A DNA stretch of 64,000 bases from Candidatus Poribacteria bacterium (GTDB lineage Bacteria; Poribacteria; WGA-4E; WGA-3G), in the NCBI GenBank assembly GCA_009841255.1, contig VXMD01000024.1, positions 1-64,000 of the forward strand. The letters run 5' to 3'. The notes beneath the pieces were generated by a model. It saw nothing but the letters and a program-made list of their open reading frames with translations, was not told the origin of the DNA and made no database searches. Positions 18,449 to 26,705 of this stretch are shown here, one piece after another. Position 1 is the first letter of the stretch, and each line of letters begins with the position of its first letter. A program made the translations under genes and the position numbers.

Positions 18449-21400
18449 CGGAAAGCGACAGATTGATTTCTATACCTAAGAAGTCAGCGAGTTTTTCACA
18501 CTCCTCTCGGTAATAAGCAATTCTCGCTGAATCGTTTGCCTTGCTGGTCATCATTGTCGCCATAAATTCGCGCGGATAGTGTGCTTTCAGGTAGGCCATA
18601 CGATATGCCAACATCGAGTAAGCAACGGCATGCGCTTTGTTAAAGGCATAGCGTGCCGAAGGTTCAAGTAGCTTAAATACTTCTTCAGCCTCTTCTTTAG
18701 GCATACCTTTTTTTATTGCACCCTCAACAAATTTTTCACGCTGTGCTGTAAGCACTCGCTCGTTTTTTCCGTCCATTCCTCTGCCCATTGCGTGGCGGAA
18801 TACATCCGCTTCAGCGAGGGTAAAACCCCCCATATCGTGGGCAATCTGCATCACCTGCTCCTGATAGAGGCACACACCGTAAGTGCTTTTGAGTACCCTC
18901 TCAAGTGAGGGATGTATATATTCTACGGGCTGCAGTCCATTTTTCCGGTCCATGTACCGCTGCATATCCCCATTTTCTATAGGACCTGGTCGATAGAGTG
19001 CGATAATCGCGCAAAATTCCTCAAAATTGTCAGGTTTGAGCTCGGTGACAACCTGAAGCATGCCGGGAGAAGTTTCCAACTGAAATAAACCCGCGATGAG
19101 TCCGTTGCTAACCAGCGAATAGGTTTTCTTGTCGTCAAAAGGGATCTCTTCCAGTTTAATTTTCACCGCGTGGCTCGTCTCAATCATCTGAAGACAGTCG
19201 TACGTTTCAGTGAGACTCCGTAAACCGAGGGAATCAAATTTGACGATACCGACATCTTCAACCGTTTTCCCTTCAAACTGCGTCGCGACTTGGTCATGTC
19301 TATCCTTAAAGAGCGGGACGTAATTTGTCAACGGACCGTCTGAGACGACAATTGCAGAGGTATGCGTGGAAACATGTCGTTTCATACCTTCAACTGCTTT
19401 ACTCATCTCAATCAACTCTCGATTTTCAGGGAGTTCAGCGAGTGCCTGAAATTCAGGGACCCGTTCCAAGACTTCATCAAGCGTGATGTAGGACGTCCGC
19501 GGAATGAGTTCCGTCAACTTTTCAACAGTTTCGGAAGGTACATCAAGTGCGCGCCCGACATCCTTAATCGCGGCTTTCGCACCTAAGGTCGTAAAGATAG
19601 CGACTTTACTGACGGAATCCGCTCCGTATTTTTTCGCGAGATACGCAATTACATGTTCACGTGCGCGGTCGGCGAAATCTATATCAATATCTGGAGCAGT
19701 GAGACGTTCAAGGTTCAAAAATCGTTCAAATAGGCAGCCGTGATCCATCGGATTGAAACTAATCACACCGAGCGCGTATAGTGCCAGACTGCCAGCAGCA
19801 GAACCGCGGGCGGAAAGTGGATACCCCTGTTTGTGGGCGTAGTTGACATAATCTGCCACAATCAGAAAATAGTTAGCATGGCTCCCCTGTCTGATGATAT
19901 CCAGTTCGTAATCAACCCGCTGCCGGATGGGTTCGGAGAGTTCACCACATTTTTCACGTAAGCCGCGGTAGCACAGTTCCCTCAGATAACTATCGTGCGT
20001 ATGCCCTTCGGGGACCTCGTATTTGGGCATCGGATTCTGTTGATAGTCGAGTTCAAGGTTACACCGATTCGCAATTTCAAGGGTGTTGCTGATAGCCTCC
20101 GGCGGATAATCCTTCAGCGCCTCCCGCATCTCGTCAATGCTTTTGAAGTAGAAGTGGTTATCATAGCGGAGTCGCTCGCGGTCATTGACAGTTTTCTTCG
20201 TCTGGATACAGAGAAGAATGTCGTGCATCCCGTGATCCGATTTGCGAAGGTAGTGGCAATCGTTTGTGCCGACGATGGGAAGATTGAACTCACTTGCCAG
20301 TTGTACCATTACTGGATATGCCTCAAGCTCCTTGTCGATGTAGTGGTTTTGCAGCTCGACATAGAGATTACCTTTCCCCATTATCTCCATCAGGGTTTTG
20401 AAGGTTTGAATTGCCTCATCGCGCCGATTTGCGCAAAGGAGTTGTGGCACCTGTCCTTGGATACATCCGGTTAGTGCAATAATCCCGTCCCGGTGTTCAC
20501 GTAAGATTTCCATGTCGATGCGTGGTTTGTGATTAAAGCCCTCTGTGTATCCGAGAGATACCAATTCCAAAAGATTTTGGTAACCGGTTGCATCTTCTGC
20601 AAGCAGCGTGAGATGATAGGGACCTTCGCGTTCTTGTCCACGCGCCTTTCGACTCCCCCGTGCGACATACACCTCACAACCGATGATTGGGTTGATTCCT
20701 GCCTCTGTCGCCTTGTTGTATAACTCCCATGCGCCGAACATGTTGCCGTGATCGGTGAGTGCGACAGCTGGAACGCTATTTTCAACTGCCCAATCCACCA
20801 TATCTGGAATACGGCAGGCACCATCGAGCATGCTATACTCACTGTGGTTGTGCAAATGAACAAATTCAGATGTGGCTGTAGAAGAGACGCGAGTGTCGCC
20901 TCCAGGGGAGCTTCCACGCTGCTGGGTGGACGGTGCAACACTGGGTTCGTTTTGTGGCTCAATTCCCGTAGCAAGGATGGTAACATAAACCGTGCCTTTA
21001 GGTTCAGGATCGTCGTCTCTGTAGACGAGTCCAAAGATAATTTGAGCGTCGAACGCTTCGTCTTGGAGCACCCCCATCGCCGTATCCAATTCATTCATCA
21101 TAAAGTCCGGCGGGGCACTAATATTAACAATCAGCCCGGTCGCGTTCCCAACGCTTTTCCCGTCCAGCAACGGTGAGGTGATAGCGTTTTCCATAGCGAT
21201 TCTCGCCCGATTTGTGCCTTTGGCATGCCCTATGCCCATCAACACAGTGCCAGCATCCTTCATGATACTCTCTATATCGGTAAAATCAACGTTAATCTCG
21301 CCTGATTCCACGATAATATCGGCGACAGCTTTAATGCCGAGTAACATGGCCCCATCACTCATGTGGAACGCTTCACCTGTCGAGGGTTCTGTGTCTATAG

Positions 21401-22502
21401 TATCAAGAAGCCGTTGATTTGGTACTACGATAACGGCATCAGTATTGTCTCGGAGTTCATGGAGTCCCAGTCTCGCGTGTTCGGCGCGGCGTTGCCCCTC
21501 GGAATCAAGTGGAAGTGTCACAACACCTATCGTTAAAACGCCCTGCTCTCGGGCGATAGATGCGATTAAGGGAGCGGCACCTGTCCCCGTTCCACCCCCC
21601 ATGCCTGCTGTAATGAAGACCATACGAGCGTCCGCAACGATGGCATTGAGCGTTTCCAAATCTTCCTCAGCTGCCCTTCTGCCCACCTCCGGATTCCCAT
21701 TTGTGCTGATTCCTTGCGTGGTGTTAGCACCGATCTGCACCTGTGTTGCCCCATCGCACGTGCGGAGTGCTTCTAAATCCGTATTCACGGCGTAAAATCC
21801 AATGCTTTTCAAACCGGATGCAATCATCCGTTTGACAATGTTGCCACCTGCGTCGCCGATACCGAAAACCTTCGTTTTGTCCCGTGTCGGTTTGGATACC
21901 TCTTTTTCATGCGTCATAGTTCTTTCCCTTTTAATTTCTTCAACGCCAAATTCCTCACGCAGGAGTGTCCGAATTTGGCTGAGTCTCGTCTTGACGGTCC
22001 CAACCGCTAAACCAAGCTCGGTCGCAATTTCTTTGATCGTCCACATCTCTAAGTAATACAGCACTGCGACAGCCCGAACCCGCTCCGGTAGGTGATGTAC
22101 TGCTTCCGTTACAGCCGCACGAAGTTCCGTCTCTCGAAAACGGGCAATCACATCTCGGTCAATGGTTTCCGCGAGTTGCTCTGCACTTTGAAGGATTTCA
22201 CCTCTTGTATGCGAGTTAGCAGTGTAGTATCTTCTGCAAGTCGTGTACGCTATCTTCCTGAGCCAGGCACCAAAACTACTGACTTCGCGTAAGCCTCTAA
22301 TGTTTTCCCAGACGGCTACCCAAATGTCTTGAAAAATCTCTTCAGCATCGCGAATTTGACGGGAGTTCAAAACAACGAGTTGCCAAATTCTGGAACTATG
22401 ACGGGCTGCGAGTTGGGCAAATGCCGCCTCATCCCCGCCTTGCACGAGCCGAATGAGTCCTTCATCCGTTAGATCTGTGTAGGTTGATGAATCGTATCGC
22501 AT
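18435..22502 (-). CDS. Triple fusion: ECF sigma factor - FtsZ GTPase - DNA polymerase III alpha (DnaE) N-terminal part
   Basis: One uninterrupted 1355-residue frame. Residues 1-190: ECF sigma factor with region 2 (ARHSSRIWQLVVLNSRQIRDAEEIFQDIWVA... in part) and region 4 (LPERVRAVAVLYYLEMWTIK, GTVKTRL). Residues about 208-515: FtsZ with GIGDAGGNIV nucleotide loop, tubulin signature GGGTGTG (302-308), VIVVPN, and T7 residues NVDFTD (404-409). A 31-residue Ser/Pro/Gln linker replaces the FtsZ tail. Residues 547-1355: DnaE PHP domain with HLHNHSEYS (549-557), DH 584-585, E610, NDCH (747-750); palm with SARGSAAGS (898-906), PDIDIDF (937-943) and D1090; thumb and fingers. It stops after FLGIEINLSL, so the HhH, clamp-binding, OB and tau-binding domains are absent. 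All catalytic residues checked are intact. No anti-sigma gene is adjacent. Confidence 0.9.
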   Translation of the reverse strand: MRYDSSTYTDLTDEGLIRLVQGGDEAAFAQLAARHSSRIWQLVVLNSRQIRDAEEIFQDIWVAVWENIRGLREVSSFGAWLRKIAYTTCRRYYTANSHTRGEILQSAEQLAETIDRDVIARFRETELRAAVTEAVHHLPERVRAVAVLYYLEMWTIKEIATELGLAVGTVKTRLSQIRTLLREEFGVEEIKRERTMTHEKEVSKPTRDKTKVFGIGDAGGNIVKRMIASGLKSIGFYAVNTDLEALRTCDGATQVQIGANTTQGISTNGNPEVGRRAAEEDLETLNAIVADARMVFITAGMGGGTGTGAAPLIASIAREQGVLTIGVVTLPLDSEGQRRAEHARLGLHELRDNTDAVIVVPNQRLLDTIDTEPSTGEAFHMSDGAMLLGIKAVADIIVESGEINVDFTDIESIMKDAGTVLMGIGHAKGTNRARIAMENAITSPLLDGKSVGNATGLIVNISAPPDFMMNELDTAMGVLQDEAFDAQIIFGLVYRDDDPEPKGTVYVTILATGIEPQNEPSVAPSTQQRGSSPGGDTRVSSTATSEFVHLHNHSEYSMLDGACRIPDMVDWAVENSVPAVALTDHGNMFGAWELYNKATEAGINPIIGCEVYVARGSRKARGQEREGPYHLTLLAEDATGYQNLLELVSLGYTEGFNHKPRIDMEILREHRDGIIALTGCIQGQVPQLLCANRRDEAIQTFKTLMEIMGKGNLYVELQNHYIDKELEAYPVMVQLASEFNLPIVGTNDCHYLRKSDHGMHDILLCIQTKKTVNDRERLRYDNHFYFKSIDEMREALKDYPPEAISNTLEIANRCNLELDYQQNPMPKYEVPEGHTHDSYLRELCYRGLREKCGELSEPIRQRVDYELDIIRQGSHANYFLIVADYVNYAHKQGYPLSARGSAAGSLALYALGVISFNPMDHGCLFERFLNLERLTAPDIDIDFADRAREHVIAYLAKKYGADSVSKVAIFTTLGAKAAIKDVGRALDVPSETVEKLTELIPRTSYITLDEVLERVPEFQALAELPENRELIEMSKAVEGMKRHVSTHTSAIVVSDGPLTNYVPLFKDRHDQVATQFEGKTVEDVGIVKFDSLGLRSLTETYDCLQMIETSHAVKIKLEEIPFDDKKTYSLVSNGLIAGLFQLETSPGMLQVVTELKPDNFEEFCAIIALYRPGPIENGDMQRYMDRKNGLQPVEYIHPSLERVLKSTYGVCLYQEQVMQIAHDMGGFTLAEADVFRHAMGRGMDGKNERVLTAQREKFVEGAIKKGMPKEEAEEVFKLLEPSARYAFNKAHAVAYSMLAYRMAYLKAHYPREFMATMMTSKANDSARIAYYREECEKLADFLGIEINLSLSENKS
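21915..21930 (-). promoter_or_regulatory. Possible internal ribosome binding site and start of the FtsZ-DnaE part
   Basis: Inside the fusion, AAGGGAAAG (21930-21922) stands four bases before ATG codon 196 (21917-21915), just before the FtsZ domain (MTHEKEVSKPTRDKTKVFGIG). An FtsZ-DnaE protein without the sigma part could start here. No comparable ATG exists at the FtsZ-DnaE junction. Confidence 0.45.
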
Positions 22503-22609
22503 TGATAAATTTCCAATAAGATTTGGTTATAAAGAGGGGAATTTTTGGGGAAAAGGTTTAAATTTTTTTCTGTGAATAGGGGAGACCGTCTTTGTCGTAG
22601 GAAAATCTT

Positions 22610-23725
22610 TTATCGCCTCCGGGACGCCATATCGAATCCTACGGCTGCGACGAGCACAATTCCTTTGATTATGTCTTGCCATGAGGCATCCATATTCGCC
22701 ATGCTCATTCCGTTGTTGAGGCTTTCCATGACGAACGCGCCTAAAATTGCCCCGAATATGCTCCCACGTCCCCCCATTAAACTGGCACCGCCGATCACAC
22801 ACGCAGCAATGGCATCTAATTCCAACAGCCGCCCTGCCTCTGGACTGGCACTCCCGACCCGTGCTGTCATAACAACACCAGCGATCGCCATTAACGCACC
22901 CATTGTTGCAAACACACGCAGCGTAACCCCGCGAACGTTGATCCCGGAGAGGTACGCCGCTTCGGCGTTTCCACCGACTGCATACACATAACGTCCGAAA
23001 CGGGTATGGTTGGCGATAAAATGGAATACGAACGCCAATCCAAATAGAATGCAGACTGGAACGGGAATCCCCTTGTGAGCATTCATCACGGAGATGAAGG
23101 CTACAATGAGTGCGGATGCTCCGATGAACTTCAATAGGAAAGTTTGCAAGGATGTTTGCTCAGGACTGTATTGGCGCTGGGCGGTTCGCTGTCGATAAAA
23201 GCGATAGCCGTTGATGCCCAATCCAACACCCATGAGTGCCCATCCAAGCGTTGACGAGAGATAGGCGTTTCCGATCGCTTTGAGCCAATTGTCTGGAAGT
23301 AGGATGGTCTCGCCTTTGGTAAACGCTAACATCAAACCACGATACGCTAAAAATCCACCCAATGTGACGATAAACGCTGGGACTCGCTGATACGCCACGA
23401 GGTAACCCTGCATCAAGCCCATCAGCATCCCGATGCATAAGACAGCGATGAGTGTCACGAAGATCGATTGTCCCCACCAGACGTGTACAATCGCGGCAAT
23501 AGCACCGAGCAATCCTGCCCCGTAGCCGACAGAGAGATCGATATTCGCAGAAACGATGACCAAGGTCATGCCGACAGCGAGGATGGCTGTGACGGCGGCT
23601 TGACGAGAAAGGTTGGACAGGTTCCGAGTACTGAGGAAGGTGCCGCCGGTTAGGAGTGTGAAAATCACCCAAACACAGACGAGGGCAAGCACCATCGCAT
23701 ACATGCGAAGATTCAGGTGTTTCAT
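22610..23725 (-). CDS. Sugar ABC transporter permease, XylH/RbsC family
   Basis: A 371-residue inner-membrane permease of the ribose/xylose type with about ten hydrophobic segments. Typical blocks are NLSRQAAVTAILAVGMTLVI, IDLSVGYGAG, FIVTLGGFLAYRG, GRYVYAVGGNAEAAYLSGI and AACVIGGASLMGGRGS. A hydrophilic insertion (RFYRQRTAQRQYSPEQ) sits between central spans, as in XylH. Neither the ATPase nor the binding protein is next to it; the upstream gene is a lipoprotein and the downstream gene is the triple fusion, 107 bases away, an AT-rich gap with no clear promoter. Confidence 0.87.
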   Translation of the reverse strand: MKHLNLRMYAMVLALVCVWVIFTLLTGGTFLSTRNLSNLSRQAAVTAILAVGMTLVIVSANIDLSVGYGAGLLGAIAAIVHVWWGQSIFVTLIAVLCIGMLMGLMQGYLVAYQRVPAFIVTLGGFLAYRGLMLAFTKGETILLPDNWLKAIGNAYLSSTLGWALMGVGLGINGYRFYRQRTAQRQYSPEQTSLQTFLLKFIGASALIVAFISVMNAHKGIPVPVCILFGLAFVFHFIANHTRFGRYVYAVGGNAEAAYLSGINVRGVTLRVFATMGALMAIAGVVMTARVGSASPEAGRLLELDAIAACVIGGASLMGGRGSIFGAILGAFVMESLNNGMSMANMDASWQDIIKGIVLVAAVGFDMASRRR

Positions 23726-23887
23726 TTTTTTAATGGTTGGGTTTTTGCTCCGATTTTTCCGTTGTCAAAATCGGGTTCTCGATGAATTTGAAGCGGTCTA
23801 CCATGATTAAATCATTTATAGCAAAATCCAAAAAGAGAAAATGCGTAAGTTTCACTTATCTGTCAATCATTGTTTCCTCTTCGGAAA

Positions 23888-24712
23888 TCATTCCTGTTTG
23901 GGCGGGAGCCGAATCCATGTTTCAAGAGCAGCGGCATCCTCAAAAAATGAACGGATGAGGGCAAATTCGTCGGGGGTCGAGATCGCACAACGTAGAAGTC
24001 CTTCCCCAGAACCGTAAACTTCCAGCTGCTCACGCCAGATTTTACGAAATACTTCTGTATCCAAGGCAGCCATACCCGTCGGCACCGCACCTATTTTCAT
24101 TACTTTTATCGCATCGGAAGTGGACATTTTTGATGGATACGTATCCATTAACGGATCAATTAAGTGTATCTTTATGAATGCCTCCATTTCCTCTGATTCG
24201 TAGGTAACGTCCGGTTCGTTCACGATCAGTTCACTGAATTGGAAATAGAAGTCCATACAGATTTGGATTTGCTCATCCGTTGCCGCTGGCGGAAGAATCT
24301 CTTTAAACGTAAATAGGAGGGTCGATTTCTGTTCGGTAGTGGGGACCGCGGCAAGATAGGTCGGATAATCTTTATGAGCCACGCCGATCTGCCCCTCCAG
24401 ATAAGTCAAATACGGTTGACTCGACAAAAGCGTATCCAAACCATTCTGTTTTTGAAGAAGCTGCGTTAAAAGTTCTTCCTGGCTTTCCGTTAAAGGTTTT
24501 TCCGCAGATTCTATCAAGAACGCCTCCCGCTCCGCAAGTTGTGTCACCATACCCTTCATGAATCCTGCCATTTCAAAGGGAGCCTTTACCGCACTTACAG
24601 CCCCACAACCGAAAAACGCTGCCAGCGCGAAACAACAAAGCAGCAAGAAAAGGATGTGAACCGCTTTGCATAATTTGTGCTTTGCGATCAATAATCGGTT
24701 ATTTCGTTTCAT
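23888..24712 (-). CDS. Uncharacterised lipoprotein
   Basis: A 274-residue exported protein. The N terminus has a basic stretch, a hydrophobic core (ILFLLLCCFALAAFFG) and a lipobox-like AFFGC, with Cys36 as likely lipid-modified residue. The mature part is helical and acidic, with no motif I recognise. The 162 bases between it and the permease gene contain nothing clear. Possible but unproven link to the downstream transporter. Confidence 0.72.
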   Translation of the reverse strand: MKRNNRLLIAKHKLCKAVHILFLLLCCFALAAFFGCGAVSAVKAPFEMAGFMKGMVTQLAEREAFLIESAEKPLTESQEELLTQLLQKQNGLDTLLSSQPYLTYLEGQIGVAHKDYPTYLAAVPTTEQKSTLLFTFKEILPPAATDEQIQICMDFYFQFSELIVNEPDVTYESEEMEAFIKIHLIDPLMDTYPSKMSTSDAIKVMKIGAVPTGMAALDTEVFRKIWREQLEVYGSGEGLLRCAISTPDEFALIRSFFEDAAALETWIRLPPKQE

Positions 24713-24748
24713 GGTAATTTCCCCAGAAGCGGAAGTTATAGTTACACA

Positions 24749-25510
24749 CTAACATCTAAAGAGTTTCTGAAAATTTTGGATTGTTATTTCGCCGATTGTC
24801 TCTATAGCAGTGCCGCGGAGTTCCGCAATTTTCTCTGCTACAGCACGGACATAAGCCGGTTCATTCCGTTTACCGCGGCGGAATTGTGGTGTCAGCCACG
24901 GACAATCTGTCTCGATTAGTAGTCTATCTTCGGGCACCCCCCGTGCGACTGCTTGGACATCTTTGGCATTCGGGTATGTTACAATCCCTCCAATACCGAT
25001 GTGAAAACCGATGTCGAGACTTCTGTGCATTAATTCGATATCACCGGTAAAGCAGTGCAACACGCCTTGGATTTTCCCTTGTCGTGCTTCTAAAATGGGG
25101 AGGATGTCCATGTAAGCATCGCGATTGTGGATGACAATCGGCATCTGTGTCTCTTCAGCGAGGTCCAACTGTTTCTCAAACACCTCTTTTTGTACGGGAC
25201 GCGGCGAGAGGTTTCGGTAATAGTCTAACCCCATTTCGCCGAGTGCAATCACCTTTGGATGTGCGGCGAGTTCGCGAAAAGTCTTTAGCACATCGGGAGT
25301 TAGATCTTTCGCATCGTGCGGATGCATGCCGACGGTGGCATAGATATGCGTATGTTCCTCCGCCAATTCCACAGCACCGAGGCTGGTTTCCATGTCAAAC
25401 CCTATGACAAGAATATGGGAGACTGAGGCTTCGTGGGCGCGTTTTAGCATCGCCTCACGATCATGGTTAAATTGGGAGAGTTGAATGTGTGCGTGTGAGT
25501 CGATAAGCAT
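24749..25510 (-). CDS. tatD: TatD family metal-dependent hydrolase (DNase)
   Basis: A 253-residue TIM-barrel hydrolase of the TatD family (3'-5' exonuclease on DNA/RNA, DNA repair and quality control). Metal ligands are in place: SHAHIQ near the N terminus, GEMGLDYYRN, IVIHNRDA, LHCFTG and ETDCPWLTPQ near the C terminus. Length is exactly that of the family. The C terminus FQKLFRC ends in a normal helix. Likely general housekeeping; not coupled to neighbours. Confidence 0.92.
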   Translation of the reverse strand: MLIDSHAHIQLSQFNHDREAMLKRAHEASVSHILVIGFDMETSLGAVELAEEHTHIYATVGMHPHDAKDLTPDVLKTFRELAAHPKVIALGEMGLDYYRNLSPRPVQKEVFEKQLDLAEETQMPIVIHNRDAYMDILPILEARQGKIQGVLHCFTGDIELMHRSLDIGFHIGIGGIVTYPNAKDVQAVARGVPEDRLLIETDCPWLTPQFRRGKRNEPAYVRAVAEKIAELRGTAIETIGEITIQNFQKLFRC

Positions 25511-25530
25511 TTCTGTCCCTAATCCGGGTA

Positions 25531-25551
25531 GGTGCGGTTTGTAACCGCACC
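25531..25551. repeat. Dispersed palindrome, GGTGCGGTT type
   Basis: GGTGCGGTT, three bases, AACCGCACC: a perfect 9-bp stem between tatD and the SDR gene. The same sequence recurs at 37973 and 62555, and stems of the same design but other sequence at 45150, 53976, 55209, 57226, 57270 and 60510. Confidence 0.85.
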
Positions 25552-25572
25552 GGATTTGAAAGACAAGTTTAA

Positions 25573-26283
25573 CTACATCAAAGGCGTCCGTATAATCGTT
25601 TCAAGCGTGTGTGCACGGGCTGGCTGTGTCACCAGAAATAGGATTAGATCTGCGACATCCTCTGGAAGTGTGAGATGTTCAATCACGTCATCTGGATGGT
25701 TATCGCGGCGCATTTTGGTATCTACAGGACCGGGACAGACAACCGAGGCTTTTACACCGTGGGGTCTGCCCTCATTGTTCGTTGTCTCGGTGAAGCCGAC
25801 AACGGCGAATTTAGAGGCACAATACGCGCCGCCATTGACGTGCCCAGATTTGCCGGAGACTGAGGAGACATTGACGATATGTCCGTACTTCTGCTTACAC
25901 ATGTGGCTGAAAACGGCTTGTGTGCCGAGGAACACGCCCTTGAGGTTGACTGCCATCGTCAGGTCCCAATCCTTTTCTCGGATCTTCGGAATCGGGTTGT
26001 GGATTGCGACCCCTGCGTTGTTGACAAGGAGGTCCACCTTACCGAAGGTATCGAGTGTTCGAGCGACCAGGGCCTCGACATCCGTTTTCAGTTGGATATC
26101 AGTTGTGATGGGGAGTGCGCGTCTGCCGAGTTGTTTCACCTCTTCGGCGACAGCGGTTATCTCAGTGTCCGTCCGTGCGGCAAGGACAATATCTGCCCCT
26201 TCTTTGGCAAACGCTAAGGCGGTTGAGCGACCGATTCCGCGCCCGCCGCCTGTAATAATCGCGATACGGTTTTCAAGTTTCAT
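25573..26283 (-). CDS. Short-chain dehydrogenase/reductase (FabG-like)
   Basis: A 236-residue classical SDR using NAD(P)H. The cofactor loop is ITGGGRGIG (TGxxxGxG), NNAGVA is conserved, the catalytic Ser is in VSSVSG and the YxxxK pair in AYCASKFA. The C terminus ends early compared with FabG, and substrate is unknown. There is no Shine-Dalgarno before the ATG at 26283; instead TATAAT ends six bases upstream, within a dispersed repeat, which suggests a leaderless transcript. Confidence 0.87.
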   Translation of the reverse strand: MKLENRIAIITGGGRGIGRSTALAFAKEGADIVLAARTDTEITAVAEEVKQLGRRALPITTDIQLKTDVEALVARTLDTFGKVDLLVNNAGVAIHNPIPKIREKDWDLTMAVNLKGVFLGTQAVFSHMCKQKYGHIVNVSSVSGKSGHVNGGAYCASKFAVVGFTETTNNEGRPHGVKASVVCPGPVDTKMRRDNHPDDVIEHLTLPEDVADLILFLVTQPARAHTLETIIRTPLM

Positions 26284-26286
26284 TTT

Positions 26287-26705
26287 TTAATTATACCTTG
26301 CGATTCAGTCAAGTGGATTAGAGATTTCACATGCTTTTGCGTATATCTGAAGAAACACCCCAGCAATACGCAGAAATACCCAAGCAAAAACACCCTGCGC
26401 CGTTGTTGCAGACTACCTCTTTCGGTTTAAGGAAACCTCTTTACTGACAACTAATAACTGATAACTGACGACTATAATTATACCTTGCGGTTCGGTGAGC
26501 AGGTTTAGATACATTGCGTGCCTTTCCGTATATCCGCCTGCGTGTTTTTGCTTGGGCGTTTCTGCGTATTGTTGCAGGCTGCTGTCTTCGGACGCAGAAT
26601 TAAAGATAAAACCAAACCGTAAGCCCGTAACGTAGTGGAGGGTGGATTTGAGAAATAAGCGTCAAAGTTCCACATTCACTTCATTACTCCACAAGGTATA
26701 ATTAA
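26287..26705. repeat. Repeat-filled intergenic region bounded by 14-bp inverted repeats
   Basis: TTAATTATACCTTG (26287-26300) and its exact inverse CAAGGTATAATTAA (26692-26705) bound this gene-free stretch, like terminal inverted repeats of a MITE. Inside are a partial unit (26287-26349), the reversed CGCAGAAATACCCAAGC motif (about 26364-26395), an ACTGATAACTGAC motif (26454-26470), and a full 105-base unit (26476-26580) that is closely repeated at 41321-41425. No ORF or transposase. Confidence 0.75.

Noticed and set aside
25532-26290. 252-codon ORF antisense to the SDR gene
   Set aside because: The minus strand carries all SDR motifs; the plus-strand translation is low-complexity.
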